A stretch of DNA of 7,706 nucleotides from Cytophagales bacterium (lineage in GTDB: Bacteria > Bacteroidota > Bacteroidia > Cytophagales > Cytophagaceae): assembly GCA_025360235.1 (NCBI GenBank), contig JANYCO010000023.1, positions 1 to 7,706 on the forward strand, read 5' to 3'. The notes under the pieces were generated by a model that searched no databases, was not told the DNA's origin, and was given only the letters and a program-made list of their open reading frames with translations. Made by a program: the position numbers and the translations under genes. Shown here piece after piece: positions 6,829 through 7,706 of the stretch (within the stretch, counting starts at the first letter, position 1; the number at the start of each line of letters is the position of its first letter).

Positions 6829-6903
6829 TGTGGCATAACATTTTATGTTGTGTGGCTGGCTATGAGGCGCAATTCAAAAGCACAACATAAATGTTATGCC
6901 ACA
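6829..6903. repeat. Long imperfect palindrome after trpD (possible terminator, interspersed repeat or attC-like site)
   Basis: A 24-base left arm (6829-6852, beginning TGTGGCATAACA) pairs with a 23-base right arm (6881-6903, ending TGTTATGCCACA) with a single bulged T in the left T-run. The loop is 28 bases. Outside the stem, AAC (6822-6824, overlapping the trpD stop codon) and GTT (6909-6911) are again complementary across unpaired 4- and 5-base spacers. No T tract follows, so a plain intrinsic terminator is only a partial explanation, though it could stop or stabilise the trpD transcript. The layout of end boxes, unpaired spacer, stem with one extra base and loop recalls integron attC sites, but no integrase is in view. 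Confidence 0.85.
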
Positions 6904-6942
6904 GTGCGGTTGTATTGGAACAGTTAGAATATTAAGAAATTT

Positions 6943-6980
6943 AATTGCATTTTGCAATTTGAAATATATTCTGCAAATTG
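6943..6980. repeat. Overlapping short inverted repeats in the leader of the nuclease-like gene
   Basis: AATTGCA (6943-6949) and TGCAATT (6953-6959) form a perfect 7-base stem with a TTT loop. CAATTTG (6955-6961) also pairs perfectly with CAAATTG (6974-6980) across 12 bases. The two pairings share bases and exclude each other. They lie over the candidate promoter and could be operator half-sites; in DNA this AT-rich, chance is also plausible. Confidence 0.4.
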
Positions 6981-6989
6981 TTTATCTTG
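6958..6989 (+). promoter_or_regulatory. Candidate promoter for the nuclease-like gene
   Basis: TTTG (6958-6961) is followed after 21 bases by TATCTTG (6983-6989), close to the Bacteroidota -33 TTTG and -7 TAnnTTTG pair, though the -7 box is one base short. Transcription would begin near 6996, leaving about 28 bases before the ATG at 7024. It makes the downstream gene an independent unit separate from trpD. Confidence 0.35.
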
Positions 6990-7023
6990 AACCTATTGTT
7001 TAACACTTGAAACCTTACTTTTT

Positions 7024-7706
7024 ATGAGTATTTCTGCTAAAGTTGAATCCCGTCTTACGGCTGGATTAAAAAAATATCAATCGATAATTGTTAATGCTAA
7101 AACAAAGGATATTAATGAATCTGATACTGTCGTAATTATAACGGATATATTAGCTGAAATTTTCGGCTATGATAAGTATTCTGAGATTACTTCTGAATAT
7201 GCTATCAAAAAAACATTCTGTGACTTAGCTATTAAAATAGATGGCAAACCTAGTTTCCTAATCGAGGTAAAAGCTATAGGGATTGATTTAAAAGAAGAAC
7301 ATATTAAACAAGCATTGGACTATGGCTCTAATGCAGGAGTAGACTGGATTATTCTAACCAATGGAATCGGATGGAAATTATATAAAGTAATTTTTGGCAA
7401 ACCTGTTGTTAATGAATTGGTTTTTGAATTTTCCTTTGCCGAATTAAATAGTAAAAAAGAAAGCGATTTGGAATTGCTATTTTGCTTGTGCAAGGAAAGT
7501 TTAGGTAAATCAGTTTTAGAGGATTTTCATAACCAAAAACAAATACTTAATAGATTTTACATAGGCCAAATTCTTCTTACTGAACCAGTGATTGATGCTA
7601 TAAGAAAAACCCTAAAAAAGACTTCCCCTGATATTAAACCTTCCAATGAAGACATAGAACATCTTCTCAAAATGGAAGTTTTAAAAAGAGAAATCCTTGA
7701 AGGAGA
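7024..7706 (+). CDS. HsdR N-terminal-like PD-(D/E)XK nuclease-fold protein, truncated by window edge
   Basis: An open frame starts at the ATG at 7024 (MSISAKVESRLTAGLKKYQ) and runs 227 codons to the right edge without a stop. It resembles the type I restriction enzyme R-subunit N-terminal family (HSDR_N). D67 in KKTFCDLAIKI, E81-V-K83 in FLIEVKA, and Q96-A-L-D-Y100 form the D...ExK...QxxxY set of the RecB/HsdR-type nuclease fold, and TNG (113-115) is a further family landmark. The catalytic residues appear intact. No helicase motif is seen; after residue 140 the sequence becomes helical and charged. Stand-alone proteins of this kind are common in Bacteroidota, with poorly known function; DNA cleavage or a defence role is inference. 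It could instead be the start of a longer restriction subunit. It follows trpD after a 201-base gap holding the palindrome. Confidence 0.82.
   Translation, partial: MSISAKVESRLTAGLKKYQSIIVNAKTKDINESDTVVIITDILAEIFGYDKYSEITSEYAIKKTFCDLAIKIDGKPSFLIEVKAIGIDLKEEHIKQALDYGSNAGVDWIILTNGIGWKLYKVIFGKPVVNELVFEFSFAELNSKKESDLELLFCLCKESLGKSVLEDFHNQKQILNRFYIGQILLTEPVIDAIRKTLKKTSPDIKPSNEDIEHLLKMEVLKREILEG

Noticed and set aside
6829..6903. Palindrome read as insertion-sequence terminal repeats or a transposon remnant
   Set aside because: Only 28 bases lie between the arms, there is no transposase remnant, and no flanking target-site duplication is visible; a structured repeat or site is a better description.
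1..7706. CRISPR arrays, tRNA or rRNA genes, riboswitches
   Set aside because: No regularly spaced direct repeats of suitable length, no cloverleaf with a TTCGA-type loop, and no recognised riboswitch core were seen on either strand; the heptamer arrays are too short and lack spacers.

Overview
The window looks like ordinary chromosome from an AT-rich member of the Bacteroidota, most likely a Cytophagales- or Sphingobacteriales-type organism. The evidence is indirect. Start codons lack recognisable Shine-Dalgarno sequences, several gene starts are preceded by matches to the Bacteroidota -7 box TAnnTTTG, two proteins carry lipoprotein signal peptides with short lipoboxes, and the protein families (lipoprotein SPFH protein, RlmI-type methyltransferase, Bacteroidota-style TrpD) fit. 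No species can be named from the sequence alone.

Layout from left to right. Positions 1-824 (minus) hold the N-terminal 274 codons of a long-chain acyl-CoA synthetase (AMP-forming); its C-terminal part lies beyond the left edge. Upstream of it on the same strand, 28 bases away, is a 295-residue lipoprotein of unknown function (853-1740). A 187-base divergent spacer separates that gene from a plus-strand lipoprotein of the SPFH/prohibitin superfamily (1928-2758), which contains an 18-residue tandem duplication in its coiled-coil region. A strong hairpin at 2779-2810 ends this gene and, from the other side, a minus-strand pair: an ATP-grasp ligase-like protein (3438-4460) followed 7 bases later by a LysE/RhtB-type exporter (2810-3430). 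The spacing suggests one transcription unit and possibly a make-and-export module for an amino-acid-like product.

Further right, a 144-base intergenic region (4461-4604) consists largely of two inverted arrays of an AATTACG heptamer around a smaller hairpin. It is followed by an RlmI-type 23S rRNA cytosine-C5 methyltransferase (4605-5783, minus). A 52-base divergent promoter region leads to trpD (5836-6822, plus), here without adjacent trp partners. trpD is followed directly by a long imperfect palindrome (6829-6903) with attC-like or interspersed-repeat character. Then comes the start of a stand-alone HsdR-N-like PD-(D/E)XK nuclease-fold protein (7024 to the right edge), the only accessory-looking gene in view.

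Most genes are housekeeping or membrane functions. The parts that deserve a second look are the two structured intergenic elements, the ATP-grasp/LysE pair, the duplication inside the SPFH protein, and the junction between trpD and the nuclease-like gene.
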